Source: CBDEVH01 sp965243565
GTDB taxonomy: Bacteria; Pseudomonadota; Gammaproteobacteria; Tethybacterales; Persebacteraceae
Reading direction: 5' to 3'
Length of the DNA stretch: 64,000 nt
Assembly (NCBI GenBank): GCA_965243565.1
Contig: OZ251571.1
Span: 930,001 to 994,000, forward strand
Shown: positions 35,608 to 44,100 of the stretch, one piece after another
Numbering within the stretch: the first letter of the stretch is position 1
Layout: each line of letters begins with the position of its first letter
The notes under the pieces: generated by a model
The model's database searches: none
Seen by the model: only the letters and a program-made list of their open reading frames with translations
Told to the model about the DNA's origin: nothing
Made by a program: the position numbers and the translations under genes

Positions 35608-36171
35608 ATGGCACAATTTAGGGTTGTTATGCAAAGGTTTTTTGATAGATTTATTAGTCCACATTCATCGGGTTGGGATTTAATTGTACGTAGCACCCAC
35701 TGGTTGGTTGCTTTTTTATTTTATTTCAATTATTTTTATACAGAAACAGGCGAATGGTGGCATCGCAAAATAGGTTATGCCATCGCTGCTTTGGTATTAT
35801 TTAGAATACTATGGGGGTTAAGTTTTGCTCGTCATGCCAACCATTTAAAAGCGTTTATTCCTAAAATAGAGGCATTACAAGTACATTTGCACGAGTTTAA
35901 ACACCGTACTCCCATGAAGAATGTTGGACATAACCCTTTAGGTGCATTAGCCATTTATTTAATATGGACGATTCTATTTTTTACTGTATTTAGCGGGTGG
36001 TTGCAAGACACAGATTGGGGAATCGATAACGATGTTGATGTTTGGCACGAAATGAGCACTGATTTCTTGCTGTATTTTAGCTTTCTTCATATAACCGCTG
36101 TACTAATTACTTCATGGCGATTAAAAAGCAATCTTATTCGTGCCATGATAATAGGAAAATTTAAAAAATAA
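35608..36171 (+). CDS. Cytochrome b561-family membrane protein
   Basis: A 187-residue four-helix membrane protein of the cytochrome b561/Ni-Fe hydrogenase b-subunit type. Histidines that can ligate two hemes occur in STHWLVAF (helix 1), WHRKIGYAIAALVLFRILWG (helix 2), VWHEM and FLHITAVLI (helix 4). It passes electrons between the quinone pool and periplasmic acceptors. It follows a soluble cytochrome b562 gene, so the two may exchange electrons. The downstream gene dapB is convergent. Confidence 0.88.
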   Translation: MAQFRVVMQRFFDRFISPHSSGWDLIVRSTHWLVAFLFYFNYFYTETGEWWHRKIGYAIAALVLFRILWGLSFARHANHLKAFIPKIEALQVHLHEFKHRTPMKNVGHNPLGALAIYLIWTILFFTVFSGWLQDTDWGIDNDVDVWHEMSTDFLLYFSFLHITAVLITSWRLKSNLIRAMIIGKFKK

Positions 36172-36176
36172 ATGAC

Positions 36177-36222
36177 TATACTGCCTACTTTGTTATTCCT
36201 GCACGAACACAAAGACAGTATA
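36177..36222. terminator. Hairpin between convergent cytochrome b561 and dapB genes
   Basis: TATACTGCCT pairs with AGACAGTATA with one mismatch, continued by an inner CTTTGT/ACAAAG stem. It spans nearly the whole gap between the two convergent stops. There is no long T run, so it may act as an RNA 3'-end stabiliser or weak bidirectional terminator. Confidence 0.5.
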
Positions 36223-36229
36223 AGGAAAC

Positions 36230-37048
36230 TTACGATTTATCGCCAAAAACAGCGTCCATGCCATCATAAAAGGTGGCTGGTGCAGTAGCGATAAATTGGG
36301 CTGCTCTAATCGCCCCAGCGGCGTAATTGTTGCGGCTGGTAGAGCGATGGGTAATCTCAATTTGTTCTCCTGCACCAGCAAATATAACGCGATGCTCACC
36401 GACAATGTCCCCACCTCGCACCACTGAAAAACCGATATCTTGAGGTTTTCTTTCTGTATCAGAGCGTCTTTGTCTTGCAAATACGGCATCGATATCAAGA
36501 TCGCCATTAGTCGCTTGAGCGACAATCTTACCCAATTGTAGTGCCGTGCCAGAAGGAGCGTCTTTTTTGTGTTTGTGGTGCGCTTCAAAAATTTCAATAT
36601 CATAACCACCACCGCTTCGCCCAGCACACAGTAATGATGCGGCTATTTTTGCCAGTTCGTAAGTTACATTAACGCCAATACTCATATTTTGTGCCATTAA
36701 AATGGGGATTTTATTACTAAAAATATGGAGTTGCTCGGTTTCTGCCTTGGTAAAACCGGTGGTTCCAATGACCATTCCAGTATTATTTTCAACACAAATT
36801 TGAACAAATTCTAGCGTCGCTGTGGGAGTCGTAAAATCAATTAATACGTCAATATTGGAAAAATCAATTTGTTCAATGGTTTGTATAGTAGTCTTACCAT
36901 CGGCTGCTGTTGTATCTACTTTATTATTGCGGATTGATTCAAATGCACAAATTGATTCTATATTTGGGTGTTCATCGGCTGTTAATATAATGGCTTGCCC
37001 CATTCGTCCGCTGGCACCTGATACAGCAATACGAATCTTATTACTCAT
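36230..37048 (-). CDS. dapB: 4-hydroxy-tetrahydrodipicolinate reductase
   Basis: Reductase of the lysine/diaminopimelate pathway. From the ATG at 37048 the protein is 272 residues, close to E. coli (273). The NAD(P)H motif is VSGASGRMGQAI near residues 9-20, and the active-site stretch EAHHKHKKDAPSGTA near residue 158 holds the catalytic His and Lys. The start overlaps the end of bamE by eight bases. An in-frame ATG at 37078 lies further inside bamE and is less likely. Confidence 0.96.
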   Translation of the reverse strand: MSNKIRIAVSGASGRMGQAIILTADEHPNIESICAFESIRNNKVDTTAADGKTTIQTIEQIDFSNIDVLIDFTTPTATLEFVQICVENNTGMVIGTTGFTKAETEQLHIFSNKIPILMAQNMSIGVNVTYELAKIAASLLCAGRSGGGYDIEIFEAHHKHKKDAPSGTALQLGKIVAQATNGDLDIDAVFARQRRSDTERKPQDIGFSVVRGGDIVGEHRVIFAGAGEQIEITHRSTSRNNYAAGAIRAAQFIATAPATFYDGMDAVFGDKS

Positions 37049-37484
37049 TGCTTTCGGCAACTTTGCCATCAAATTCATTTTTAATAATATTAATATTATT
37101 GAGTATCTTATCTTTATAGATTAATTCAACATATAGTATTTTTAATAACTTACCAAAGCCTTCTTCACGCTTTTGAAATATATGTTCGTGTCGGTTTTTG
37201 TTAAGTATAGAAAGTGATTGATAAGGACCGATTAAACGGGAGACTTCGGTTGTTGTCATACCTAATTTTAGTTCGGTGTAATTGTCTCGTAACAATGGAC
37301 TGCCTTGTGAAAATTCTTTGCGATAAATACAACAGTTTTGAAAAGGCTCAAAGACTACTTTGTCTGTTTTTACAGAAATTTTTCTTAAATGTTCAGAGTA
37401 ACTACAACCTGTTGCCATTAGCAAGAATGATACAGTAATGATAGAATACGAGAATCGACGTAGTGCATTTATAATATTTTTCAT
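37041..37484 (-). CDS. bamE: Outer membrane assembly lipoprotein BamE
   Basis: Small lipoprotein of the BAM complex that inserts outer membrane proteins. From the ATG at 37484 the product is 147 residues with a signal peptide and lipobox ATGC (lipidated C27). The SmpA/OmlA signature is LKLGMTTTEVSRLIGPYQS, followed by the HIFQKREE and YVELIYKDKIL strands. It is divergent from fur, the same arrangement as omlA-fur in Pseudomonas and Xanthomonas, with only 16 bp between the starts. dapB follows in an overlap. Confidence 0.9.
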   Translation of the reverse strand: MKNIINALRRFSYSIITVSFLLMATGCSYSEHLRKISVKTDKVVFEPFQNCCIYRKEFSQGSPLLRDNYTELKLGMTTTEVSRLIGPYQSLSILNKNRHEHIFQKREEGFGKLLKILYVELIYKDKILNNINIIKNEFDGKVAESNE

Positions 37485-37500
37485 AAGTATAGATTCTAAC

Positions 37501-37914
37501 ATGAAAGAAAAATCAATTTTTCAAGAAGCTGGGCTAAAAAAAACAGCTAGCCGTGAGATTATTTTGGATATTATCAAAAAAAATGCGTCACCAATGAGTG
37601 CTCGCGACATTTTAGAAAAAGTATTACTCCAAAAAAGTAGCATTGGCTTTGCGACAGTTTATCGTGTTTTATCAACATTATGTGATTTTGAATTGGCTCG
37701 AAAAATCCCATCAGAAGGACAAATATTATACGAAAGCACTCAAACAGAAGCGGTGCCACAAATTGTCTGCTCTCGTTGTGGAAAAATGGAAGAGGTCAAC
37801 GACCCTGCTGTTATTGCCTATAATGAAGCCATGTTAAAAAGTAGAGGGCTGGCTGAAAGTGATCCACTACTTATTTATGCAAGTTGTAAGAGAAAAGAAT
37901 GTATCGACAATTAA
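37501..37914 (+). CDS. fur: Ferric uptake regulator
   Basis: Iron-sensing repressor. From the ATG at 37501 the protein is 137 residues with the N-terminal winged helix (EAGLKKTASREIILDIIKK, then GFATVYRVLSTL as recognition helix) and a C-terminal domain with the zinc pairs CSRCGK and CKRKEC. The classical HHHDH metal stretch after the second strand is unusually poor in histidine here, so I am less sure of the metal sensed; Fur is favoured by its place opposite bamE. The 3' end overlaps lolA by 16 bases. Confidence 0.82.
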   Translation: MKEKSIFQEAGLKKTASREIILDIIKKNASPMSARDILEKVLLQKSSIGFATVYRVLSTLCDFELARKIPSEGQILYESTQTEAVPQIVCSRCGKMEEVNDPAVIAYNEAMLKSRGLAESDPLLIYASCKRKECIDN

Positions 37915-38516
37915 CCATCCTTTTTGTACTATTATTTAATAGTGCTTTAGCCAATGCTGATGCCTTTTTGCTATTTGAGCAATTTATGGACAATGCAAAA
38001 AACATCAATCTTCGATTTTCACAAGTAACCACGGATGACAAAGATCAGGTTTTAAAAACTGATCAAGGCAACATCGACTTTGTAAAGCCAGATAAATTTC
38101 TTATTAAATTCGATTCCCCTGATAATCCATTGGTCATATCCGATGGCAAAACAATATGGATATACGAAGAAAGCTTACAACAAGTAATCGTACAATCTTT
38201 TTCCAAAGAAGCTCGGACAGGTGTGTTTGCTGTATTTGCCGAAGGAATCTCTGGCTTACAAAAAGATTATGTCATTAGCTCTGGTTTGGGGGGTGATTTG
38301 GCATGGATAAACGCAAAGGCTATTGAAGTAACCAATAATGTGCCTAGCATTTCTCTTGGTTTTAGTCGTGAAGACGGCTTACTAAAAAAAATTCGTGTTA
38401 GTGATTCGTTTGGTGGCAAACTAGAAATGACAATAGAGCAAATAAAATTTGGTGTTGTCGATGAGGCTGTTTTTCAGTTTGTACCACCAGAAGACACTGA
38501 AGTTGTCAAATATTAA
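37899..38516 (+). CDS. lolA: Outer membrane lipoprotein carrier protein LolA
   Basis: Periplasmic chaperone that carries lipoproteins from LolCDE to LolB. The 205-residue precursor has a signal peptide (about residues 1-21, LFNSALANADA) and the family pieces NINLRFSQVTTD, GNIDFVKPDKFLIKFDSPD and VISDGKTIWIYEESLQQVIVQ (given here in part). The start overlaps fur by 16 bases, so its translation is likely coupled to fur. Confidence 0.9.
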   Translation: MYRQLTILFVLLFNSALANADAFLLFEQFMDNAKNINLRFSQVTTDDKDQVLKTDQGNIDFVKPDKFLIKFDSPDNPLVISDGKTIWIYEESLQQVIVQSFSKEARTGVFAVFAEGISGLQKDYVISSGLGGDLAWINAKAIEVTNNVPSISLGFSREDGLLKKIRVSDSFGGKLEMTIEQIKFGVVDEAVFQFVPPEDTEVVKY

Positions 38517-38538
38517 TTATTACTTCTTTTATTAATTT

Positions 38539-40512
38539 ATGCTTGAGACTCCAATGCCATTGTGGGTGCCGAGTCAATCACGTGTTAAAAACAGCAACTT
38601 TGTTGCTTTTCAGCAAGCACTAGAGGCAGAAACAAACGAGCAATTTTCCGATTATCAATCTCTGCACGGCTACACTGTAACTCATAACGAACGTTTTTGG
38701 GCATTTTACTTGCGTTATAGTCAATTGCCATTTGTGGGCGATTATTCTGCCGTTATACAAGGCAATGGCATACAAAATACACGATGGTTTGAAGGGCTGC
38801 ATTGTAACTACGCCAAGGCTTGTTTATATCCGTCACAAACCTCAAGTATGCAAACTGCATTAATTGGTGTTACCGAAACAGGAAATCATGTTTCTATTAG
38901 CTATAGCGAATTACGGCATGCCGTTGCCTGTTGTACAAATTCGCTATTAAAAGCTGGCTTGGGCAAAGGCGATAGAGTAGCCGCTTTGATTTCGAATACA
39001 TCAGAAAGTGTTATATTATTACTCGCTTGTGCCTCACAAGGTATTGTTTTTTCCAGTTGTTCTCCAGATTTTGGCTATGAAGCATCACTTGCACGGTTTA
39101 AACAAATAGAGCCTCGTTTGTTATTTGCTTCTAGTGGTTATAACTACAGCGGTAAAAACTTTTCAGTGATAAATGTCATACAGAAACTAAGCGATAATAT
39201 CAATAGTATTGAAAAAAGCATTGTTATAGGTGATTTTGTCAACGATATAGCCAACGGTTTGCAATGTTGGGAATCATGGCTTGCAGACAAAACCACTGTC
39301 TGCGAAGCCGATTTAAATTTTGTTGATGTTGAGTTTGATCACCCCCTCTATATATTATATTCATCCGGCACAACCGGCAAACCAAAAGCCATTGTCCATA
39401 GAACTGGTGGCGTTATGCTAAAGCACCATAGCGAACATGCCTTGCATAGTAATATAAGCTCCGGCGATAATGTGCTGTACTTTACGACTTGCGGTTGGAT
39501 GATGTGGAATTGGTTGGTCTCTGGGCTAATGCGAGGTGCTTGCCTTATATTGTATGATGGAAATCCTGCCTATCCTAATCTAAAACGTTTGTGGAATCTC
39601 ATCGATGAATTACAAATCGACTTTTTTGGCACCAGTGCGCGGTTTTTGCATGGCTGTCGCGATGCTAATTTATCCCCAAAAAATTTCGCCTCGTTAGCTT
39701 CATTAAAAACAATTGCTTCAACGGGTTCGCCACTATCCGAAAACGCTTTTTATTGGATATACGAACAAGTCAAGCAAGATGTTCATTTGGCAAGCATATC
39801 CGGTGGTACCGACATTGTTGGCTGCTTTTTAATGGGCAACCCCACCCTACCCGTTTATGCTGGACAATTACAAGTTGCCACCGTTGGTGTGGACATTGCT
39901 GCTTTTAATAGCAATGGTGAAGCTGTGAATAACCAAACGGGTGAATTGGTCTGTCGTGTTGCCATGCCATCGATGCCCTTGTCTTTTTGGAAAGATGACA
40001 ACGACGAACGCCGGCACGATGCTTATTTTGCTCATTACGACAACGTATGGCGGCATGGCGATTTGCTTAAAATCACCACCGAAAAAGGATATATTGTTTA
40101 TGGCAGGAGCGATGCCACACTAAATCCGGGCGGCGTACGCATAGGCACCGCTGAAATTTATCGCCCACTAGAAGAAATACAAGAAATTATAGAAGCCGTT
40201 GCCGTAGGCAAAACCATCAATGATGACGAAGTGATTTGGTTATTTGTTGTACTTAAACAAAATACAACACTTAATGACGCACTCATAACACGAATAAAGC
40301 AATGTATTCGCAACAAAGCAAGCCCTCGTCACGTGCCACAACAATTATTTGCCGTACAACAATTGCCAAGAACACGCAGTGGCAAAACATCCGAAATAGC
40401 CGTTCGCCAATACATCAACCAACAACCCATCGCCAATCTAAAATCGCTTATTAATCCTGAGTCTTTTGACTCTATTAATGAAGCTATTAACAAAGCGATT
40501 AACGCCAACTAA
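38539..40512 (+). CDS. Acetoacetyl-CoA synthetase
   Basis: Acyl-adenylate-forming enzyme that activates acetoacetate with CoA and ATP. The 657-residue length fits acetoacetate-CoA ligase. The AMP-binding loop is YSSGTTGKPKAIVH near residue 273, with TTCGWMMWNW downstream, which is typical of the acetoacetate branch, and the C-terminal hinge and catalytic lysine region RTRSGKTSEIAVRQ near residue 612. It lets the cell use ketone bodies or polyhydroxybutyrate breakdown products. The gene is 22 bp after lolA and ends at a convergent boundary with the sensor kinase. Confidence 0.92.
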   Translation: MLETPMPLWVPSQSRVKNSNFVAFQQALEAETNEQFSDYQSLHGYTVTHNERFWAFYLRYSQLPFVGDYSAVIQGNGIQNTRWFEGLHCNYAKACLYPSQTSSMQTALIGVTETGNHVSISYSELRHAVACCTNSLLKAGLGKGDRVAALISNTSESVILLLACASQGIVFSSCSPDFGYEASLARFKQIEPRLLFASSGYNYSGKNFSVINVIQKLSDNINSIEKSIVIGDFVNDIANGLQCWESWLADKTTVCEADLNFVDVEFDHPLYILYSSGTTGKPKAIVHRTGGVMLKHHSEHALHSNISSGDNVLYFTTCGWMMWNWLVSGLMRGACLILYDGNPAYPNLKRLWNLIDELQIDFFGTSARFLHGCRDANLSPKNFASLASLKTIASTGSPLSENAFYWIYEQVKQDVHLASISGGTDIVGCFLMGNPTLPVYAGQLQVATVGVDIAAFNSNGEAVNNQTGELVCRVAMPSMPLSFWKDDNDERRHDAYFAHYDNVWRHGDLLKITTEKGYIVYGRSDATLNPGGVRIGTAEIYRPLEEIQEIIEAVAVGKTINDDEVIWLFVVLKQNTTLNDALITRIKQCIRNKASPRHVPQQLFAVQQLPRTRSGKTSEIAVRQYINQQPIANLKSLINPESFDSINEAINKAINAN

Positions 40513-40533
40513 ACGCCAAGCGTTTGCCCCACT

Positions 40534-40557
40534 ATCCGATAATTCAAATTGTCGGAT
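40534..40557. terminator. Hairpin between convergent acetoacetyl-CoA synthetase and kinase genes
   Basis: ATCCGATAATT pairs with AATTGTCGGAT around a two-base loop. It lies in the 60-bp gap between the two convergent stops. No T run follows in either direction. Confidence 0.4.
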
Positions 40558-40572
40558 TGCAACTGTTTATTG

Positions 40573-41904
40573 TTAATTTTCCTGTGGCAAGCAGATGGTT
40601 ATTTGCAAACCACCATTACTATGATTACTCGCATTAATCGTGCCTGCTTGTGATTCAATGGCAGCAGCGACTATTGCTAACCCCAAACCAAAACCACCGG
40701 TATTGCGTGTGCGTGATACATCAGCACGATAAAACGGCTGAAATAAATTGGGCAAATCTTTTTCGGGTATGCCTTCGCCATTGTCATTAATTTGTATCTG
40801 TACATAATTGGCATTGCCACCATTAACTTTTGTTGGTGCTGGTACAGATTGTGCCTGTATTGTAATGTTATTGGCATATTTTAGACCATTGTCTATTAGA
40901 TTATTGAAAGCGATGGTTAAGGAATCACGCACTCCCAAAACCACTAACTCACCACAGTTACAACTAATGCGTGTTTGCTCTTCGGGCAAGCGTACTTGAA
41001 TTAAATCCGATAAAAATGGTGTGAGTGTGATTTTTTCTTTTATTGCTACTTCACCTTCGGTACGCAAACGAATATTTTGCAATATGCCATTGGTGAGTGC
41101 TTCGATTTGATCTATATCGTGGGAAAGCTTACCGTGTAAATCTTTATTTTCTATAAATTCTATACGCAATTTTAAGCGAGTAAGTGGCGTGCGTAATTCA
41201 TGCGAAGCATCACGCAAAAAACGTTCGCGGGCTTCGATTTCGTTTTTCAATCTATCCTGCATACGGTTAAACTCTCTGGCAAGTCGCCCTATTTCATCAT
41301 TGCGTGTTATATTGAGCTGGTGCCATCGTCCATGTCCTATTTCTTCCATGTCCTTGCGTAATACTTCCAAAGGGCGTAACTGCCAGCGAACCAATAAATA
41401 AACAGCCAGCCACACCAGCAGCAATGCCGCTATTAACCCTGCTAGCAAACCAAAAAAAGTATTATCGGCTTGCGAATGGTCATTGAGCTTGATTAATATT
41501 CTTATCTGCCTTTTTTTGGAATGTAAATACAAAGTATTGCCGTCTTCTAACACGCGCATGGCTCGCGGTAAGCCGCGCACCCAACGGCGTTTGTGTTTCT
41601 TCATATTTTTTATTTCTTTAAAATTGGGCATATCTTTATTTGTTACAAATTGCTCTGTACCATCATCGTAACGCATCTGCACATCAAATTGTTTTGCCAA
41701 TTCTAATAAACGTTGAGGAGATGGATTGCTTTTTAATTCATGGGCAATGACATGCGACAATGGGCGCGCACCGTGAGTAAACAGTTCTTTGGAATGATCT
41801 AAAAAGAAATGGGCAAAAATACCGATGAATAGCGTACTTAACAATGCAGCCATAAGGGCAAGTAAAGTAAGTTTTAAAAACAGCGATGGTGACTTCAACA
41901 TCAT
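40573..41904 (-). CDS. CpxA-like sensor histidine kinase
   Basis: A 443-residue envelope-stress type kinase. Membrane helices lie at about 11-33 and 152-172, with a periplasmic domain of about 115 residues between. A HAMP linker follows (WQLRPLEVLRKDMEEIG), then the dimerisation helix with phospho-acceptor H235 in DASHELRTPLTRL and the ATPase domain with NNLIDNGLKYA, DNGEGIP and GFGLGLAIV. The Spy/CpxP gene upstream supports a Cpx-type role. The start overlaps the regulator gene by four bases. Confidence 0.88.
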   Translation of the reverse strand: MMLKSPSLFLKLTLLALMAALLSTLFIGIFAHFFLDHSKELFTHGARPLSHVIAHELKSNPSPQRLLELAKQFDVQMRYDDGTEQFVTNKDMPNFKEIKNMKKHKRRWVRGLPRAMRVLEDGNTLYLHSKKRQIRILIKLNDHSQADNTFFGLLAGLIAALLLVWLAVYLLVRWQLRPLEVLRKDMEEIGHGRWHQLNITRNDEIGRLAREFNRMQDRLKNEIEARERFLRDASHELRTPLTRLKLRIEFIENKDLHGKLSHDIDQIEALTNGILQNIRLRTEGEVAIKEKITLTPFLSDLIQVRLPEEQTRISCNCGELVVLGVRDSLTIAFNNLIDNGLKYANNITIQAQSVPAPTKVNGGNANYVQIQINDNGEGIPEKDLPNLFQPFYRADVSRTRNTGGFGLGLAIVAAAIESQAGTINASNHSNGGLQITICLPQEN

Positions 41905-42635
41905 TGGGGAATTGAGTTAATGCCAATAAATGCATAACCACTATAGCGATACGTTTTAATAAAGCGTGGTTGCTTGGTGGAATCATTTAGCTTTGCACGT
42001 AAACGGCTAATGGTAATATCCAACGACCGATCCGCCACATCAAAAGACAAGCCTCTCATTTGCGCGCTTAATTCATCACGGCTAACCACATTGGGGCGCG
42101 CATTAACCAAAATCATCAATGCCCGAAATTCAGCATCGGTGAGCATCACTGCTTGCCAAGTATCATCGGTTAGCACTTCAACCCGATGTTGAGCGGGATG
42201 AATACGAATATCCTGAAAATTCAAATTCACGGCTTCACGCGTGGCTGTCCTGCGCCTTGTCAGTGCGAAAATTCTTGCCACCAATTCGCGTGGCTCAAAT
42301 GGTTTAGACAAATAATCATCTGCTCCATTTTCCAGCCCCACCACTTTATCCGCGACCTCGCCCCGTGCTGTCAACATAATAATAGGCATTTGATAGGCGT
42401 TAGAGCGCACCAACCGTACCAGCTCAAAACCATCAATAGCGGGCATCATCACATCTACAATCATTGCCGAATAACTTTTTTTGGCCAGCTGTCTCATGGT
42501 GTTTTGGCTATCGGTAATAAAATCAACCGTTAATTCAAACTTTATTAAATAATCCTGCACCAATTGACATAAATCCTTATCATCATCCACCATTAAAATA
42601 AACGGATTATTTTTAGTCATATCACTTGTAATCAT
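41901..42635 (-). CDS. CpxR-like OmpR-family response regulator
   Basis: A 244-residue two-domain regulator: a receiver with phospho-acceptor D61 in MIVDVMMPAIDGF, acidic pocket VDDDKDL, K in YLSKPFEPREL, and an OmpR-type winged helix (LTDAEFRALMILVNARPNVVS, then SLDITISRLRAKL). Its gene overlaps the kinase gene. The neighbouring Spy/CpxP gene has a GTAAC-N5-GTAAC element upstream, which matches the CpxR box layout; that makes a CpxRA assignment likely though not certain. Confidence 0.88.
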   Translation of the reverse strand: MITSDMTKNNPFILMVDDDKDLCQLVQDYLIKFELTVDFITDSQNTMRQLAKKSYSAMIVDVMMPAIDGFELVRLVRSNAYQMPIIMLTARGEVADKVVGLENGADDYLSKPFEPRELVARIFALTRRRTATREAVNLNFQDIRIHPAQHRVEVLTDDTWQAVMLTDAEFRALMILVNARPNVVSRDELSAQMRGLSFDVADRSLDITISRLRAKLNDSTKQPRFIKTYRYSGYAFIGINSIPQ

Positions 42636-42678
42636 TGTCTTATTGTACCTAAAAGCATGCAGTCATAGCTACATAAGT

Positions 42679-42707
42679 GTGCCAAAAAAGACAAGCTCTT
42701 TTGGCAC
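42679..42707. terminator. Strong hairpin between spy-like and regulator genes
   Basis: GTGCCAAAA pairs perfectly with TTTTGGCAC around an eleven-base loop. It lies 43 bp after the Spy/CpxP stop and upstream of the regulator start. On the minus strand no T run follows, so it may be an attenuator or processing site that lowers two-component expression relative to the chaperone. Confidence 0.4.
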
Positions 42708-42749
42708 TGGAGGATGGAATTATAAATCACTTTTAATTTTTAGCGACAA

Positions 42750-43250
42750 TCATGATTCATCATCATGATTATTTTTCTTACCATGTTCGCCTTTCATTTT
42801 ATGATGCTTTTTGCCAAAAATAGCCTTAAAACCGCGCTTGTTATCAACAAACGCTTGTCGTTGTTTGGGGGTTAATACCGCATGAACTGCTGCAATGGTT
42901 TTTGCCATTTGTTGCATTTTTTCTTCATGCTTCCCTTCTTCTCGATGACTTTTCATCATTGCCAACACTTCATCAGCGGTAATGGAATCCGCCGTAAAAA
43001 TAGCATGCAAACCATCTTTACTTTTTTTCTTCGACTTTTTCAACATCGGCATGTTTTCCAAAACTATCGCCGAAATTTCCTCTTCTTGAGCGTTTGATAA
43101 ATTGACTATCTTATCTAGTCGCTTAACCACTACTTTCGCCCTATTTTCGCCTTTATTGCCTTTACCTTCATCGGCATGGATATAACTAATTGACGTTATT
43201 GCCATCACTATTGCAATTAACCCTGTTACTGTTTTTAAAGATTTTTTCAT
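42750..43250 (-). CDS. Spy/CpxP-family periplasmic protein
   Basis: A 166-residue protein with a signal peptide (about 1-26, ending HADE) and helical LTxxQ-like motifs (LSNAQEEEISAI and LTPKQRQAFVD), the signature of Spy/CpxP chaperones that bind misfolded periplasmic protein or restrain CpxA. The C-terminus is a His/Lys-rich tail (KKHHKMKGEHGKKNNHDDES) that could bind metal such as Cu, Zn or Ni. The ATG follows AAGGAGA. Its position upstream of the kinase-regulator pair matches cpxP-cpxRA, although here all three genes run in the same direction. Confidence 0.85.
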   Translation of the reverse strand: MKKSLKTVTGLIAIVMAITSISYIHADEGKGNKGENRAKVVVKRLDKIVNLSNAQEEEISAIVLENMPMLKKSKKKSKDGLHAIFTADSITADEVLAMMKSHREEGKHEEKMQQMAKTIAAVHAVLTPKQRQAFVDNKRGFKAIFGKKHHKMKGEHGKKNNHDDES

Positions 43251-43337
43251 GTTGTTTTCTCCTTGTAGAATGTATTTTATAACACCCTCATTCTAGCCAA
43301 GCTCTTTATCTCCACCCTTTCTATTAACTATCGTTTT

Positions 43338-43352
43338 GTAACAAATTGTAAC
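43338..43352. promoter_or_regulatory. CpxR-box-like direct repeat
   Basis: GTAAC AAATT GTAAC matches the E. coli CpxR layout GTAAA-N5-GTAAA except for the fifth base of each half. It lies 88 bp upstream of the Spy/CpxP start, a typical distance for an activator site. It faces the plus strand, whereas the gene is on the minus strand. Confidence 0.5.
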
Positions 43353-43461
43353 AAGATTTCGGTGATTGCATAATGCTGTCGCATTGCGATAAAAATAAGC
43401 GGGTATGGGTGACAATATAATTAGTTATAAGCAATTGATGGGGGATATTACATGATAAAAA

Positions 43462-43494
43462 TTGTTTACCATGTACAATAAATGATATGATTAA
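43462..43494 (+). promoter_or_regulatory. Promoter of the DUF2059 gene, shared module
   Basis: TTGTTT (43462-43467) and TATGAT (43486-43491) are 18 bases apart. The 24 bases at 43471-43494, beginning atgtacaataaatgat, recur exactly at 47630-47653 in front of another cassette gene. A second gene with the same promoter piece suggests copying or shared regulation. Confidence 0.55.
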
Positions 43495-43528
43495 TAGTTA
43501 AGTTCTTTATCTAACCATAGGAGGAAAA

Positions 43529-43999
43529 ATGAAACTAATAAAAATCGCCATTTGCATAGCTCTTCTGAGCACTTGGTCATTGTCCTTTGCCGATACGGCT
43601 TCCAAAAAAGAAGCAGAAAAATTGCTAAACACGCTTGGACTGAAAGAAGCATCAGATCAAGCGCTGGATCGGATAATTGACATCCAACTAAAACAAATCC
43701 CTGAGCGCCCCCTTTATAAAAAATTAATAAAGAGATTTATTACTAAGCATATGAGCTACGAAAGCTTAAAGCCTGATATGATAAAAATTTATTCAGAAGC
43801 ATTCACCACCTCTGAACTCCGTGAACTAAACAAGTTTTACGCTACAGATATAGGTCAAAAAACTATCGAAAAAATGCCTGTTCTCCTGATCAAATCTGCG
43901 CAACTTTCTACAGATCGATTTCTGGAAAATATTGATGAGTTTCAATCAATGATCGAATTAATAATGAAAACTGAATCTGAGCGCACCAAGAATCCCTAG
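43529..43999 (+). CDS. DUF2059 exported protein
   Basis: A 156-residue protein with a signal peptide (about 1-21, LSTWSLSFAD) and the DUF2059 pattern YSEAFTTSELRELNKFYATD followed by GQKTIEKMPVL. Function is unknown; homologues are common, exported, and found in mobile cassettes among other places. The ribosome binding site AGGAGG lies six to eight bases upstream. It is the first ORF of the cassette array and has its own promoter. Confidence 0.85.
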   Translation: MKLIKIAICIALLSTWSLSFADTASKKEAEKLLNTLGLKEASDQALDRIIDIQLKQIPERPLYKKLIKRFITKHMSYESLKPDMIKIYSEAFTTSELRELNKFYATDIGQKTIEKMPVLLIKSAQLSTDRFLENIDEFQSMIELIMKTESERTKNP

Positions 44000-44013
44000 C
44001 AATAATAAATTTG

Positions 44014-44083
44014 AATAAACAAAGGCGCACCCCACCCTTTAGACTGGATGCGCTAACGCGCGCCGCTGTTTTTGGCGTTATGT
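44014..44083 (+). other. attC-like site 1
   Basis: Left end AATAAAC (44014-44020) is degenerate; right end GTTATGT (44077-44083) is preceded by GGC. Between them, AAGGCGC and GGCGT-type arms and a GC-rich centre can pair. It lies 15 bp after the DUF2059 stop. The open plus-strand frame through it is a by-product. Confidence 0.5.
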
Positions 44084-44100
44084 TGCCGAATAGTAATAGA

